Below the pieces are notes generated by a model. It searched no databases and was not told the origin of the DNA. It saw only the letters and a program-made list of their open reading frames with translations. From Carnegiea gigantea (taxonomy: Eukaryota > Streptophyta > Magnoliopsida > Caryophyllales > Cactaceae), in the NCBI GenBank assembly GCA_029747015.1, contig JAKOGI010000445.1, forward strand, positions 186,001 to 250,000: DNA of 64,000 nt, written 5' to 3'. Position 1 is the first letter of the stretch, and the number at the start of each line of letters is the position of its first letter. Below are positions 1-11,984 of this stretch, in pieces. The translations under genes and the position numbers were made by a program.

Positions 1-119
1 CTGAAGGCTCAAGCAGTTTTTTATCGATGGCAGGAATAGGAGGTGACCAAAGAAGGACACTCTGGGATTTTCTAACCCCGTGAGTCCAAGGCATTTCCTC
101 GAGTATCGCTGGTCCAACC

Positions 120-1085
120 ATAGAAGTGAATAATTTTGAGCTCAAACTAGCCCTCATATCAATGGTGCAGCAATCCTAGTTTAGAGGCACCCTGTTAGAT
201 GATCCTAAGTTACACCTCTTGGTCTTTCTAGAGGTGTGTGACACGTTAAAACGCAACAGAGTTTCTATCGATGCCATTCGCTTGTGCCTAATTTCCCTTT
301 TCACTTAGGGATAAGATGAGGGTGTGGCTTCACTCACTGCCTCAGGATGCACGACAACATAGGACAAACTTACAAAAGTTTTTCTTGCCAAGTTCTTTCC
401 TCCGAGTAAGACGGCAAGCCTGTGGAATCAAATCACTACCTTCTCTCAAAAGGAAGATGAGACGCTCTATGAAGCCTATGAGTGATTCAAGGACCTTTTA
501 CAATTATGCCCTATATATGGTCTTCAAAGGTAGATGATCGTGCAGACATTTTAATGGAGTCACTTAGCCATTAGGATCTTCTACTATTGATGCGGCAACA
601 AAAGGTACTCTTATGAACAAAGCTGAAGATGAAGGATATAATCTTATCAACGAGATGGCTGTTAACAATTTTCAATGGTCTTCTAAGAGAGCCCAACCTA
701 AGGAGATTGGAGGTAAGCTAGAATTAGAAGCTATTTCTATACTTTCTTCTAAAGTTGATGCTAGGCCTCAAAAATTAAGTGCTTGAATTTTGATTCTATC
801 AGTTCAAGTACCCCTTCCCCAATTGGTCATTTGACTGTGCATTATTAAGCATGTAATCCTTTTGCTTAAGATGTAAGTGACTAGCTCAACTATGTGAACA
901 ACTACAATCCTAGACCAAGAAATGATCCTATCTCTAGCACATATAGTCCTAGTTGGAAGAATAACCCTAATTTCTCTTATAGGTCTAATGCCCCACTCTT
1001 GCCCCAGATGAATTTTAAACCATCCCCCTGATTTTAAAGACCACCATATCCTCAACAAGGATCTCAAAAATCCAACTTAGAGACT
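120..1085 (+). pseudogene. Athila-type gag (Retrotrans_gag domain), disrupted
   Basis: Three-frame translation gives a recognisable plant gypsy gag. A segment reading NNFELK near 130 is followed by a DDPKLHL-like stretch, then IDAIRL near 270, then a frameshift. From about 310 comes the SLRDK..GVASL segment, a WD..LTKVFLAKFFPP block near 345-410, and a 'TFSQKEDETLYEAYE.FKDLL' block near 435-500. These match the order of the capsid-like Retrotrans_gag domain of Athila elements. Several stops and at least two frame changes mean no protein can be made. The region 580-1085 continues the gag C-terminal part (AINEMA/NNFQW-like words near 650) into the protease reading frame. Function in an intact element: structural capsid protein that packages retrotransposon RNA in the cytoplasm. 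Confidence 0.75.
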
Positions 1086-1830
1086 ATGATGGAGAATATG
1101 CTTTTGGAACAACAAAAGCAAGATGAGTGCATTAAGCAATTGGCCTCTAAGGTTGATGTGCTTACCACTCACAATAAAATATTAGAAGTTCAAATTGCTC
1201 AACAAGCTACCTCTTCATCTACACCCCTGGATAGACTGCCCAGTAAACCCGAGTCTAACCCTCGTGAACAGTATAACTATGTTACCTTGGAAGAAGGGAT
1301 AGAGGACTCTGAGGACATGAGAATTGAGGAGGGTAGAGAGATGAGCATGGCTGAGAGTAGGGAGAAAAATGATACGGGTCAGCCTATAACTTTTAGTGGA
1401 AAAGGCAATTTTGAGATTCCCAAAGTCTTCCCCCCCAAGCTTTATGACCTAGGCAGCTTTTCCATCCCCTGTGTACTAGAAAAAGTGAAGATTGATAGAG
1501 CCCTATGTGACCTGGGTGCAAGTGTCAGTTTGATGACCTACTCTATGTTCCATAAGCTTTACTTAGAACCATTTTAATTAGCACCCTTTTCACTCTAATA
1601 AGTGGATGCTTCCAAAAAACAACCTTTGGGTGCGTTGGAGGATGTGCCTTTAGAAATAAGGGATTTATGGGTGCTTGAAGCTTATATCATTGCTGATATG
1701 ACTGAGACTGGCAATGCCCAGATTATTTTTGGGAGACCCTTTTTGGCTACTTCAGGCTGTACAATTGATATAAAAGGGGGCAGATAGCATTTGAAGCGGG
1801 GGGTGTTATGCTGCATTTTGCTTTATGAAA
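1086..1830 (+). pseudogene. gag C-terminus and retropepsin-like aspartic protease, broken by a stop
   Basis: An open stretch from 1086 to 1577 encodes a coiled-coil-like, charged gag tail (LLEQQKQDECIKQLASKV), an acidic linker, and the start of a retroviral-type protease. The substrate-cleft word CDLGASVSLM is near residue 139; DLGAS takes the place of the usual DSGA/DTGA catalytic motif, as is common in Athila proteases. Stops near 1575-1600 interrupt it. A second open stretch, 1602-1787, carries the rest of the fold, including the C-terminal flap-side motif IIFGRPFLATSG. In an intact element this protease would cut the gag-pol polyprotein. The copy is inactive because the two halves are separated by stops. 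Confidence 0.8.
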
Positions 1831-3081
1831 GATAAAATTATTTCCCCCAATTTTTTCCTCTCTGATGTAGATCCCTTTTCTCCTGAAATTGAGATGAAGG
1901 ATGACTGCGTTGTCCTAACTCTTCTAATTTAATTAGGTTTCAACTGAGGATCCCGACCAGGATTATGTTAAGGTGGAGTTTGCTGCTCCTATGCCACCTA
2001 GCATACCCGAGGTTGGGACTTATACTTCTAATGAGTCTTCCATGAGTGACTACTACAAGTTTGCTAAATTAGTTCTTTTTTACCTCCTATGGTAGGAGTT
2101 GATTTGGATTTTGATCTTAGGATTGAGCATAAAGATAATGGTTCGTCTGATGGAGCCCAATATCGAATTGTTTTGTATGCTAATAATATGCTTTGACGCA
2201 ATTTGATGATGGAGAAGGACCTCCAACCTGAGCATTTGAGGTGGTACCTTCAGCTGAAAGACTTCAATTTCGTGGTGCTCGATAAAAATGAAATATATGT
2301 TGTTGGGGATTCCAATACCCATACTTTCATTGAATCTGAACCAGAATAGAAGAAAGGTTGAGCTCCCGACCTTAAACGAGCACTTCTTACAAGGCAACCC
2401 AAGTGTTTGTTTTTATTTTCTCTTTTAATTTTTTAATTGTATTTTGTACTTTTTCTATTTAGAGCATCCACTAGAAAATCAATAAAACAATAAAAAAAAA
2501 GGCAATAGAAATACTAAAGAAGAAAAAGCCAGTAGCAAAGGTTTTTAGAACCTCCATGGACACCTCGCGGTCCCTTACCACGGTCTGTAATGGCTCTAAA
2601 AGAAAGGAAGGAAAAAGACTGGGACCGGAGTCTGTGGCAACCTCTATAGTTCGTGGTGAGCCCCGCATCTGTGGTCAAGGGTTTTGAAGGCCCTTTGACC
2701 CCAAACTTCTTCTTCCTCAAAACTCGGTCCTCTCTCTGAAAACACTCCCTTATCTCTCTAAAACCCCCATAACCACTTTACTTTAATTCTTCACCAAAAT
2801 CCATCAAATTTCTTCCCTTTTCATTTGCTTTCTTCACTTCAACCCTAAATCTCCCCTTATTTTTTATTTACAAGCCTTCTTTCTCTCCCATTTTTCCCAT
2901 CTCCATACCCACAACCTTTAAAACTCCATTTTTCTCTTTCTACTCTTCCAACTTCCATTATTCTTCAATATTTCTTCACCAATTAATTTCCTTTTTTTAA
3001 ATTTTCATTTTCTGGCATTTTTTAACTCATTTTCGTTTAGTTTGATTTTTCAACCTTTTTATCCATCCAAATTACAGCACC
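1831..3081 (+). other. Pol deletion junction and spacer of element E
   Basis: This 1.25-kb stretch replaces the roughly 3 kb of RT, RNase H and integrase expected between protease and env-like ORF. From about 2085 to 2400 a short reading resembles only the tail of an Athila polyprotein, ending in a DLKRALLTRQP-like word near 2370; that match is from memory and tentative. The part from 2410 to 3081 is T- and C-rich, has no coding signal and resembles the spacer that precedes the env-like ORF. No RT motif (xDD) was found on either strand. Confidence 0.5.
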
Positions 3082-4400
3082 ATGGCACCAAAGAAGAAGG
3101 CAAGAACCCCGCAAGAAGCTGGAACTTCAAGTCAAGCCCTATAAAGAGCACCCTGAAGCTCCCGAACATCCATCACCGTGAGAAACTGAGGTAACATTGC
3201 ACACTACCTTGGTTTAACTAATCCTGAGCATATTGCTAAATATAATGCTTTGAATAGTAAACTAGTAGTAGCTACTTAATATTATGATGAGGATGTGTTG
3301 AATTGTTTGGGATTATTGGATGATATTCGTTGGTTGTTTGCTTGGGGAGGAATGAGACAATTTTTAGAAACTAGGGACCACACTAATTAGGACCTCACCC
3401 TTGAGTTTTAAGCACATTGCATTTCGAGATCACGAGTGGCCCTCGATGTTAAGAGGGTTACATTTCATTTTATCTCAATAGGGAGTTTTATGAACTTAAT
3501 TTGATTGTCTTTAACAGTATATTTGGTTTTCCACCAAGTATGGATTTACCATACCATCATGTCCCTAGGAATTCAATCTGAATACTTTTTGGTATGAAAT
3601 TTTTGGGGATCATCAGTATGACACTGGTAACTCCAAAGGTATGGTTATTCGAAACTCTTATATTCGTGTGGCCCAACGCTTGTTAGCTTGTGGTTTGTTG
3701 GCCTGGGAGGATAGTTTAAATGTGCCTCACCTGTCTGAATTATATTTTTTGTATAGCATGCTTGAAGTGATCAGATTGACCCTAGGTCGTTCTTGATCAA
3801 TTAATTGTATAGTGCAACCACTAGTTCTGCACATGGGATTGTCATTAGAAGCCTCATTACCCACATTACTAGGTTAGTTGGTGTTTAACTTAACCTTGAT
3901 GACGGAGTCGTAGGTTCGGAGCAGTTGAACTTGGCTGCTTCTGAACAAATGAAATTTTATAGGGTAGGCATATCTGTTGGATTTATCCTGGGAACCGGCT
4001 TATGACTCTCCTAAATGCTGATTGCATCTCTCTCCTGAATTGGGCCAATCTCTACTTTTCACCTAGTGATGAAGAGTTGGCGTGATTTGCCCCATCTCCT
4101 CCACCTACTCACCCTAGAGCTTCTAGTTTATCCCAACCGTCCTCCTCTTATGACTACCCCGATTTGCATGCTACCCTTCATTCAATTCAAGAGGAGCAAG
4201 TTTCCCTATAAGCTTATGTAGAAACTGAGCATGTCTCACTTCGTGACTTTATTCAAGAGCAGCAAGATGAGCTCCGTATGATGATTGCCTTTCAAAACCA
4301 ATACTTCCAAGACTTTAGGGTCTGCTTAGAGACTTTACTGGACTGGCACATTTCTCAACCCTACCCTCCTTCTCATCTAACCCCTCCCACTCCCTTTTAG
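3082..4400 (+). pseudogene. Athila env-like ORF (ATHILA ORF-1 type), degenerate
   Basis: An ATG at 3082 begins a lysine-rich start (MAPKKKARTPQEAG), typical of the third ORF of Athila elements, which sits after pol and is called env-like by position. Recognisable words follow in changing frames: a WLFAWGGMRQFLE block near 3330, a FGFPPSMDLPYH region near 3520, and RNSYIRVAQRLLACGLLAWED near 3650, similar to the conserved 'HR.LA' segment of the ATHILA domain. Then come GIVIRSLITHITRLVGV near 3835 and a long tail with PSPP-rich and heptad-like EEQ/QQDEL segments to about 4400. At least five stops make it non-functional. The function of this family is unknown even in intact elements; similarity to true envelope proteins is weak. 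Confidence 0.65.
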
Positions 4401-6129
4401 TGTCTTATGCTTCTTATATGCTTACATTGAGGACAATGCTTTATCCAAGCATAAGGGAGTTGTTGTAGTTGTTATGTATTTGTGGTTGTATATATGTGTG
4501 CTGTAGATGTATGAGAGTTTGCATTTTAGGTCATGCATTTAGGTTTAGTTTACATTTTTAGTTGATCATTTAGTTTTTCGGGTCTCTTTCTTTGTTTTAG
4601 TTTTGTCTTCACATTTTTCAATCTTTAGTTGCATTTTAGGCTTAGTGAAAAAAAAAACCAAAAGCAAACAAAAACAAAAACAAAAACAAAAACCCAAAAA
4701 AGAAAAATGAGCCTTAGACTAAGTGGCTTTCTTTTGCCTATTTTAACCCTTTTGGTTAGGCCCATTTGTGAATAAAATGCTTGTTTATGAGTTTTTGAAC
4801 TATGCTTTATGTTTTGACCATCTATTTGGGATATGAAATTCAATGAGCTAGATGAGTTTTGTCCTATGAGATTTTGAGCTTGGGTGGACTAATTCATCAT
4901 TTAGTCTCATATTTCCTTTCATGTGTGACTTTTCCTAGATTTTAAGTCTCTAGAACACGCTTTGACTCTTGTTCAAGATGAGATTTAGCATTCATATTTA
5001 GGCAACATATTGAGGCATTCTTTGACTTTATGAGCTACATTAACCAAATAGCCACCCTTAGACGAATGATTTATCCCTTGCTGCACCTTTAACCCTTCAC
5101 CATGTTTATTCAGAACCTATATTAATCATCCTTGGCCACACACATGTCTTACCCTTTTAGCCAAGGTTATAGAGTTTCATAGTTGATTAGGAGCATTTTG
5201 TGGATAATAACCTTTTGTAGATAATAACCTTTTATGGATATTGTGGTTTGGTTGGATATGATATAAGGGATTCATGTTCTATTTTTCCTTCAAGTTAATT
5301 GGGTAATATTTTGTGAGTTTCTAAAAGTGTTGAAAAGTGCATAGTTTCCTTTTCCATGATCCTCCACTTTGATGGTTGACAAGAAAATTACAAAAAGGAA
5401 AAAAAAAACAACAAACCTACCAAAGGGTTTTAAAAAAAAGTTGAAAGAAAAAAAAAACAAAAAGCGTAGGAAAAAAACGAAATAAAAGGATTTGGCATGG
5501 GTTTTGTATATTTTAAGCTCTTTCTCTTGTGATCTCATTGGGGATTTTGTTAATATTTTGAGATGTATAGGGTTGAGGAATATGTTTTAGTGGGGAGATG
5601 ATGGTTTATGCCCTTAGTCTTTAGCTTTTTGTCCTATAAATCACAAAATATTTGTTCCCTCCTTACTTTTACCCAATTGCCCCGTTACAATCCTTAAAAA
5701 GTCCTCATAACTGCCTTGTATGTTTTGTATTGTAATGGTGCTGAACTAGAGAGTCCTATCAAACTTATGGTTGATTTGGTTCTATGGAATGAGATTTGAG
5801 AGAACTGCATTTTACTTTAAATACATGAGTGTTGAGTGCTTCATCTCTAAAGCGAGGTTCTATTAGTTCTTCTAGCTCTATTTATTGTAATATGCCAGTA
5901 TGGTTCTTCAAGTTAATTTAGCTGATTGATTTAGTATTTGATGTGATCTTTTTTACCTTTATGTTAAAAATTTCCTTCTCCTATCTATTTGTAAAACTTT
6001 TTAATCACTTTTGGCCTACACTTCTTCAGTTAATTTAGCTGTTGATATTGCTACTGATATTTGTCTGAGGAGGTCAATCATTTTTAGCCTTAGTTTCATA
6101 GTTGCTTGGGGACAGGCAACAGTTTAAGC
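4401..6129 (+). other. 3' untranslated region of element E
   Basis: No coding signal. It contains an AAAAAC-repeat tract at about 4649-4702 and a second A-rich tract at 5395-5480. Words such as 'ttgcattttaggtttagtttgcat' variants and 'aatgctttat..aagcat' near 4435 recur in reverse orientation in element B near 13,540-13,645, so the two elements share this 3' region. Confidence 0.6.
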
Positions 6130-6140
6130 ATGGGAGAGTT
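6130..6140 (+). other. Polypurine tract of element E
   Basis: A purine-rich run (GCATGGGAGAGTT) directly precedes the LTR start TGATAAGTCC at 6141. Element B has the matching GCATGAGGGAGTT before TGATAAGTAC on the other strand. This is the expected plus-strand primer site for reverse transcription. Confidence 0.7.
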
Positions 6141-7375
6141 TGATAAGTCCTTAAAGTGCACTCTATTTTAAGGTCATTTTGTACCATTATTATGGAGAAA
6201 TATGTGTTTTATGCTATATTATGAACTCCTTTTTTGTTTTATGCTCGGGTATGATTCTTTTCTTATTTTGTAGGTTTTTAGACCATTTTATCCCAAATTT
6301 GATCCCTCAATGAGTGTAGCTTGACCCCCATGGACATCCCCAAGTCACTATGCTCGTAGAAGAAAAAAAGAACCGAAGAATGTCAAGACAAAGCTCACTA
6401 TGGACAGTATCTGGTGAAGGCTATGGGCCGTAGTGAGTCCATAATTACTAGTCTCTTTTTTTTTTCCTTTATCGTGTGGATGAGGTTGATTGAGTTCTTC
6501 TTTAAATAGAGTCATTTCGCAGCAGATTTGAGATACACACAGTAAAAGAGAACTCCTATTCTCTAATCTCTTCCACTCTTTTCCATTTTCTTAGTTTAGT
6601 TTTAGGTTTCTAAGTTAGTTTTGAGTTTAAGAGTGAAAGTTGTGAAGAAGTGCTTGCTATTTTGGAGCCCTTGCAAAGTAGGAAAACCCTTAGAGGATCT
6701 CCAATTATGCTAAGTTTTCTTCTTTCAAACTTTGTTTAATTGTTGTTCTTTCAAATATGTGTGATTAGTTTCCTCAATCTAGGGATTGTTAGCTAAGTAT
6801 TGATGTTGGAATTTCTCATTTCTGTTTAGTTGTGCTTGTTCTTGATTGGAATTAGTTGAATTCTATCTTGTGTATGAGATTGTTGTGAGTGAATTTTGGC
6901 TGAATTTACTTGCTAATTCTAAATAGTTAAGGGAATGACTGAAAGGTGAAACTTGCTGTTTGACCAACAAGATAGGACTTGACTTAGCAATACGTGAGAT
7001 AGATTTGCTTGCTAAGAGGAACTTCATCCATCAAAAATTCATAACTTAGAGTAGACAAGGACATTTGAAAGAATAACAATTTATCAGTTTAGGCAATTCA
7101 GTTTATTTCGAAAGAAAAGATTGAACTCTAGATACGATTACAACCCTTTGAATCTCCCAATATAGATCAAGTGCATGTTATATTCCATTGATCCACATCT
7201 TTACTAAGCAAAACAAATCCCTAAATATCTTAAATTGATTGAATTTTCCAATTAGCTTATAACGTTATTCAAACACCCAATTAAAATTGGCTTACTTAGC
7301 ACTTTTATAGGATAAAACTCAATATACTATATTTGACTTCGTGGGAATGATATAATTTCTAAACTACAATACCTA
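6141..7375 (+). repeat. 3' LTR of element E (right end truncated or eroded)
   Basis: It begins with TGATAAGTCC immediately after the polypurine tract. Content is non-coding. Near 7340-7375 it has the 'cttcgtgggaatgatat...ctatgctacttg' run typical of the R-U5 end of Athila LTRs, but the final bases up to the CA terminus are missing. From about 7385 rightward, minus-strand RNase H coding of element A is readable, which fixes the border to within about 20 bp. Confidence 0.65.
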
Positions 7376-9140
7376 TGCTACTTGTAGGAAAGGCCACTCA
7401 TATTCCGTAACATTATCTTGAGGAGAGAGAATGACTAAGAGATAAGTTTTCCTGGTAGTATGATAAACCGATCCTTACTCTTGCTCCCTGACTTCGTATT
7501 ACCCATTAAAATACAACTATTATAATTTTGTTTCAACAAGCATAACTTCATCATCTGGTAGTTCCTCATTATCTGGATGCAGATGTTATTATTAAATTAG
7601 CTATAACATGTTCTTTTACTACTTTTTGAGGCAAGAATTTGATGCTAAAGGAGGCTAAAAACATAGCCCATTTTGCCAATCACCCTGATATCATGGGCTT
7701 CAGTAATATATATTTTAAAGGTTCTGCCTTCAAGATTAAAATTATCGAATGAGATAAGAGGTAATATTATAACTTTTGAATGACAAAACTAAATGCAAGG
7801 TAAATTTTCTCCATGGAGGAGTAATTTATTTTTGAACCTACCGTTGTTTAGCTGATATAACACAAGGCATTTCTTTTCCTTCGTCATTATTTTGGGCCAA
7901 CATATATCCTAAAGATCGTTTAAGGACTGCTGCATATAAGATTAGAGGTCTTCCTTGTACTAGTACCATTAGGAGATGTGGCTTTAGTAGGTATTGTTTG
8001 ATGCTTTTGAAAGCATTTTGGTACACTTGGTCCCAAATAAAAGGGTATCCTTTTTCAAGAGTCTTATGAAAGGTTGACACCTTCCTGACAAATTTGAGAT
8101 CAATCGCCTTATGTAAGCCAACATTCCTTGCAAACCCCAAAATTTCCTTAAGTTTTTCGATGGGGACATTTGGATTATAGCTTTGGTTTTATTGGGGTCT
8201 ATTTATATTCCTTTTTTCCAAATAATGAAGCTAAGGAACTTCCTCGAAGTAACCCCAAACGCACATGTTAAGGGGGTTCATTTTGAGTTGATGTTCATGA
8301 AGCTTTTCAAATAACTTTCTTAGGTCATGTGGATGATTTTCTCTGTCTTTTATTTTTCACAACCAAGTCATCGAAGTAGCATTCAACACAGTTGTGGAGA
8401 AAATCAATAGCTCTCTAGTAGGTGGCCCCTGCATTTTCAAACCAAATGACATTGTCATGTAGAAAAAGATGCCTTATGTTGTCTAGAAGGCAGCTAAGTC
8501 CTATTTTCAGGGTGATCCATTTTGATTGGATTGTATCTTGAGAAAGCATCCATAAATGATAGAGCAGCAAACACCGCAGTGGTATCCACAAGGAGTTCGG
8601 TGATTGTTAATGGAGAATCATCATTGGGACTACATTGTTTAAGTCCTTGAAGCCCACACATACATGAAGCTGACCATTCTTTTTTCGAACAAGGACAATG
8701 TTAGCTGACCAAGTTGGGTATTTAACGTCATGAATGAAGTTAGCATTCATGAGCTTGTCCACCTCAGCGCTTCTTTGGATTGTCAGCTCAGGACGAAAGT
8801 GTCATTGAGGTTGCTTTACTACTCTTGCACCTTCAGAAATAGCCAACTTATGAATAGCAACATTTGGATCCATGCCCGACGTGTCTTAATATTCCCAAGT
8901 AAAAGCATCTTTGTACTCTTAAAGGAGTTATTTATACTGTGCCATTTCTTCATTATTCAGAATGGCATCATAAAAATTAGCTTAGGGTAATCGATTGTCC
9001 CCAAATTTAATTCTTCAAGCTCATCAATTATTGCTTGAGTATTATTTTCCATTTCTGGTGTTGCTGATTGAACAACATTGAAAAAATCCCAAGAGGACTC
9101 TTGTTCTATGACGGTTAAGACACCATTAAAAGTTTTCAAT
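7376..9140 (-). pseudogene. Element A: Tat-lineage gypsy reverse transcriptase and RNase H, degenerate
   Basis: Read on the minus strand from 9140 down. There is a pre-RT segment; the EYKDAFTWEY / DPNVAIHKLAISEG block (near 8850-8920); FRPELTIQ..AEVDKLM..FI.DVKYPTW (8700-8810); IVLVRKKNGQLHVCVGFKDLN (8640-8700); SFMDAFS (8530-8560); FENAGATY (near 8415-8445); and the catalytic YFDD at 8367-8378, where YVDD/YADD is usual. The connection ('AYIRRLISNLS..CQPFIRLLKKD') lies at 8020-8120. RNase H lies at 7400-7990, with ILYAAVLKRSLGYMLAQ, GRLAKWAMFL and LPDDEV words. The reading fades at about 7385 next to element E. Stops and frameshifts are frequent. Order and wording fit the Tat/Ogre branch. In an intact element this enzyme copies RNA into DNA; integrase, which should follow, is absent. 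Confidence 0.88.
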
Positions 9141-10059
9141 GTAGTAGCTTAAGTCTGAACTTCACCATATATTTCATGATTTGCCGTGATAATCTCATAA
9201 CGTTTGATAGCTTCTTGACATGATAATTCAAAATTTTGATGTCTGCCTCATCTGCAATGGACACAATGTTAACTTCTTCTACTTGGTCAACTTAATCAAC
9301 TTCGTTTTGTTCTCGAACACAAACAAGGCTCCTAAGTTATTGCTTTTTCTCTTCTTCATCTTCTACTTCTTTTGCTTTCTAACTTGAATATTCTTTTATT
9401 TAGGTTCATTGACTTTCCTAAGTCTTTGACAAACCAAGATTTGAGGTCGGACTTACTCATTTAGGGAGAACATCTCTTGCTCTTAGGGAATGAAAACCAT
9501 ATCATTCATGTCATAAGCCTTAAGAACCCCCCCATCATATGATACTTGAAGATTTTTTGAGGTATCCCCTTAAGATAATGCTTTTAAGATCCTATCTTTA
9601 TTAGAGATTTTTATTTGTTTGTTGTCTCTGGCAAGTCTCCTCTTATTGTTCTTTTTCCTCCTTCCTTGAGATGGTGATCCTCCTCCTGGAGGTCGACTGC
9701 TTGAAGAAGACGCTTCTGTTGGAGGATTTGAAGATCTTTTTGTTAACACCACTCTCTTGTTATTGAGTAATCTTTTTACGACTAAGTTTGCCATAGGTAC
9801 GAACTAGTTGATTCTTCAAAAGAGAAAAGCATAACTCATGATAAAGGAGTTCACAATTTCCCCTACCAGTGTTAAGGCCTTGTGGCCAGCCTTTTGTTTG
9901 TCCTTAGGTGTGTATTTGAACAACACCTTTAACTGTGGGGATTGATGCTCATTAGCTTTATTGACATAGCTATTGACAACCTGAAAGACCTTCTGAGGTA
10001 AAGTAAGAGCCTGGGGTTTTCTTTTTGGTTACCTCCTTTGGGTCTAAAGGAACCTAGAG
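9141..10059 (-). pseudogene. Element A: linker between protease and RT
   Basis: A degenerate minus-strand reading with some open parts. A stretch from 9794 to 9570 encodes a serine/proline- and lysine-rich basic segment (SSSSSRPPGGGSPSQ, then RRKKNNKRR). Downstream, near 9470-9570, is a VSYDGGVLKAYDMNDMVF-like reading. Tat-lineage polyproteins carry a variable, poorly conserved spacer here. No catalytic motif is visible. The position between readable protease and RT of the same strand supports the assignment. Confidence 0.6.
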
Positions 10060-10500
10060 GTTTCAGAATTTGCCAATTTATAAAACTTAATTAACGTCTT
10101 CTTTATGGAAATAATTTGCATCCCCTTGGATTGTCCTCTTATTACATGCTCAATAGTTTATTTCAAACACTAATGAAGAGTTCAGGGTATAACCTTGCTA
10201 GTATGGAGCTGTGACCACCCAAAAAACGCACTGCAAGAAGTGTGGGCTTCTATCACAAGAAAGATAGCATCCGTGTAGAGGTCATCTAGCTCAACTTTCA
10301 AGGAAATAGTACCTAAAGCCTTTTGCTCCACTTAATTAAATCCTTTTATTGTGAGCAAAGTTCGGGACAACTGATTTGGTGTTGCCCTTATTACTCTTAC
10401 CCTTAACAGAACAAGGGTAGAGTGTAGAACCACAATCGCATAGGATCTGATTTATCCTTTTACTGTGATTATACTGGTGACATATAAAGACCTATTGTGA
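10060..10500 (-). pseudogene. Element A: Tat-lineage aspartic protease, degenerate
   Basis: On the minus strand, combining frames, the following order is readable: SLYVTSII, then ILCDCGST (near 10,415-10,445; the active-site D is kept but the motif reads DCGST instead of DNGSA), then TPNQLSRTLLTIKGF (10,340-10,390), QKALGTISLKVELDDLYTDAIFLVI (10,260-10,330), and HTS..A.LGW..LHTSKV (10,200-10,250). This is the protease layout of Tat/Ogre polyproteins. Frame changes and stops show it is dead. The remaining part to 10,628, where element B begins, is non-distinct element A sequence. Confidence 0.75.
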
Positions 10501-10628
10501 TTTGCGAAGCCTAACTGGAGGCCTTTATTAGAGAACGTTATGCAAGTTATACATGCAGCTCACCAGTTTAAAGCGGAGGATAGCACCTTATCTACTTTAA
10601 TAGGGTCGACTCGATCCTTATACTCATC

Positions 10629-11984
10629 TGATACAGCCGCAAGCGCACGGTGACGTTTTAGCAAATCAAAGTCGATCCCATAGAGACTAGATTGATCTAT
10701 TGGGCTATATTCCCTCCAGATATGCAAAGCGATTCCAAACTTTAGATTGATAAAAATACGAAGATAAGGAAACGACTATAACTAATTCAAGGGGTTTCAA
10801 TTTAACAACTTCTAATTCATTAATTTTAAATCAATTAAGGAGAAAACACCTAGGAATTCATGTAGTTATGAAAGTTAATTGGATCAAAATGATGAACATG
10901 TGCTTTTCTCTAATCGGTTAATTTCGAAGAATTGCAATCTCTCCAAAAATTTAGTCTATTCTTTCAAACTCAACCAAGTTTGCCTAAACTAAGCAAAAGT
11001 CATTCTTTCAAACTAATTTGTCTTAATCGAAGTTAACCATCTTCGATTACTTTTTAGTCCTCCTAACATGCAAATCTCCCTTTTGAGACGATGTTATGTC
11101 AGGTTTTATCAAGGAGTCCAACAATCAAATGTGACCTTTTAGTTTTTCACCCGATTGTTTTAAGTGTGCAAGAAAAATTTAGCCAAAAATCCACTCATAG
11201 CATGATAATCACTTGATAGAATGAAATCAAACCAATCAAGAAGATAAGCACAATCGTTTAAATTAAAATATAATCCAACAACACTTTCATAAACTACTAA
11301 ATCCCTAGATAAAAATTAAATTACTCACACATGATTAAATTAAACACCTAACTACTCTAATATGATAAATCTAAAGAGAAATGAGAAGAGAAGAGAGAAG
11401 AGTTTGCTTAGCCAACATACGTGCTTGAATCTTTCGATTATAGAACCCGATGCTGCTTCCCCACGAATCATCTTCTTCTACTTGCTCTCCCTCACTCTAA
11501 ACTAGAATCCTAATCTACTTCAAGGGAGAAAAAGGAAAGGAATGGGATGTGTGTTGAAATGAAGGTGAGGGCCCCTTTTATAGCAAAGCTGCTAGAAGTC
11601 GACCGGCCATGCGTATAAATGACATTAAAAATTGCTTGGAAGTTAAAAAGCCGCGAGAAAATAAATAGCCTCATAGGAAATAGAGACAGCATGGACCGTG
11701 GCATCCACGATGGGCAAACCGTGGTATCCACTGCCTCGGTGTTCTTCTGTTCTTCTCTTTCTTCGAAAGGCATGGTGACTGGGGGCATCCGTGGTGAATC
11801 ATAAGGATGACTTTTAAGGGTGAATTCTTGATCAAAAAGGTCTCAAAATTTGCAGAAGTCACCAAAGCACTATGCCCAAGCATAAAATGGGATTTTTGGA
11901 GTAAAATCTAAGCATAAAACTTATGAATTCCCTAAAAACACATCAAACTGACCCTAAAATGATATGCTGTATGGGTACTTATCA
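10629..11984 (-). repeat. 3' LTR of element B (1,356 bp)
   Basis: On the minus strand it runs from TGATAAGTACCC (11,984) to GCGGCTGTATCA (10,629). It pairs base for base over its length with 14,983-16,335. On the inner side it is preceded by the polypurine tract. Open frames inside it (for example 11,510-11,883) occur in the same place in both LTRs and are not genes. Confidence 0.93.

Larger units (their letters stand above)
1..7375 (+). mobile_element. Element E: Athila-like Ty3/gypsy retrotransposon, 5' truncated by the window edge
   Basis: Order on the plus strand: broken gag, aspartic protease, a short piece resembling the end of pol, an Athila-type env-like ORF, a long 3' untranslated region, a purine-rich primer site and a 3' LTR starting TGATAAGTCC at 6141. 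No reverse transcriptase, RNase H or integrase core lies between protease and env-like ORF, so this copy is a deletion derivative that would depend on enzymes from elsewhere. The 5' LTR lies left of the window. The LTR stops near 7375, where minus-strand RNase H sequence of element A begins; its last bases do not match a canonical ...CA end, so the right edge is approximate. Many stops and frameshifts show it is old. The lineage call rests on the gag/protease/env-like order and on shared 3' sequence with element B. Confidence 0.8.

Noticed and set aside
11510..11883. Open frames in both strands of the element B LTRs (also 15,862-16,262)
   Set aside because: They fall in LTR sequence, occur in parallel in both LTRs with different lengths and do not resemble a protein family.
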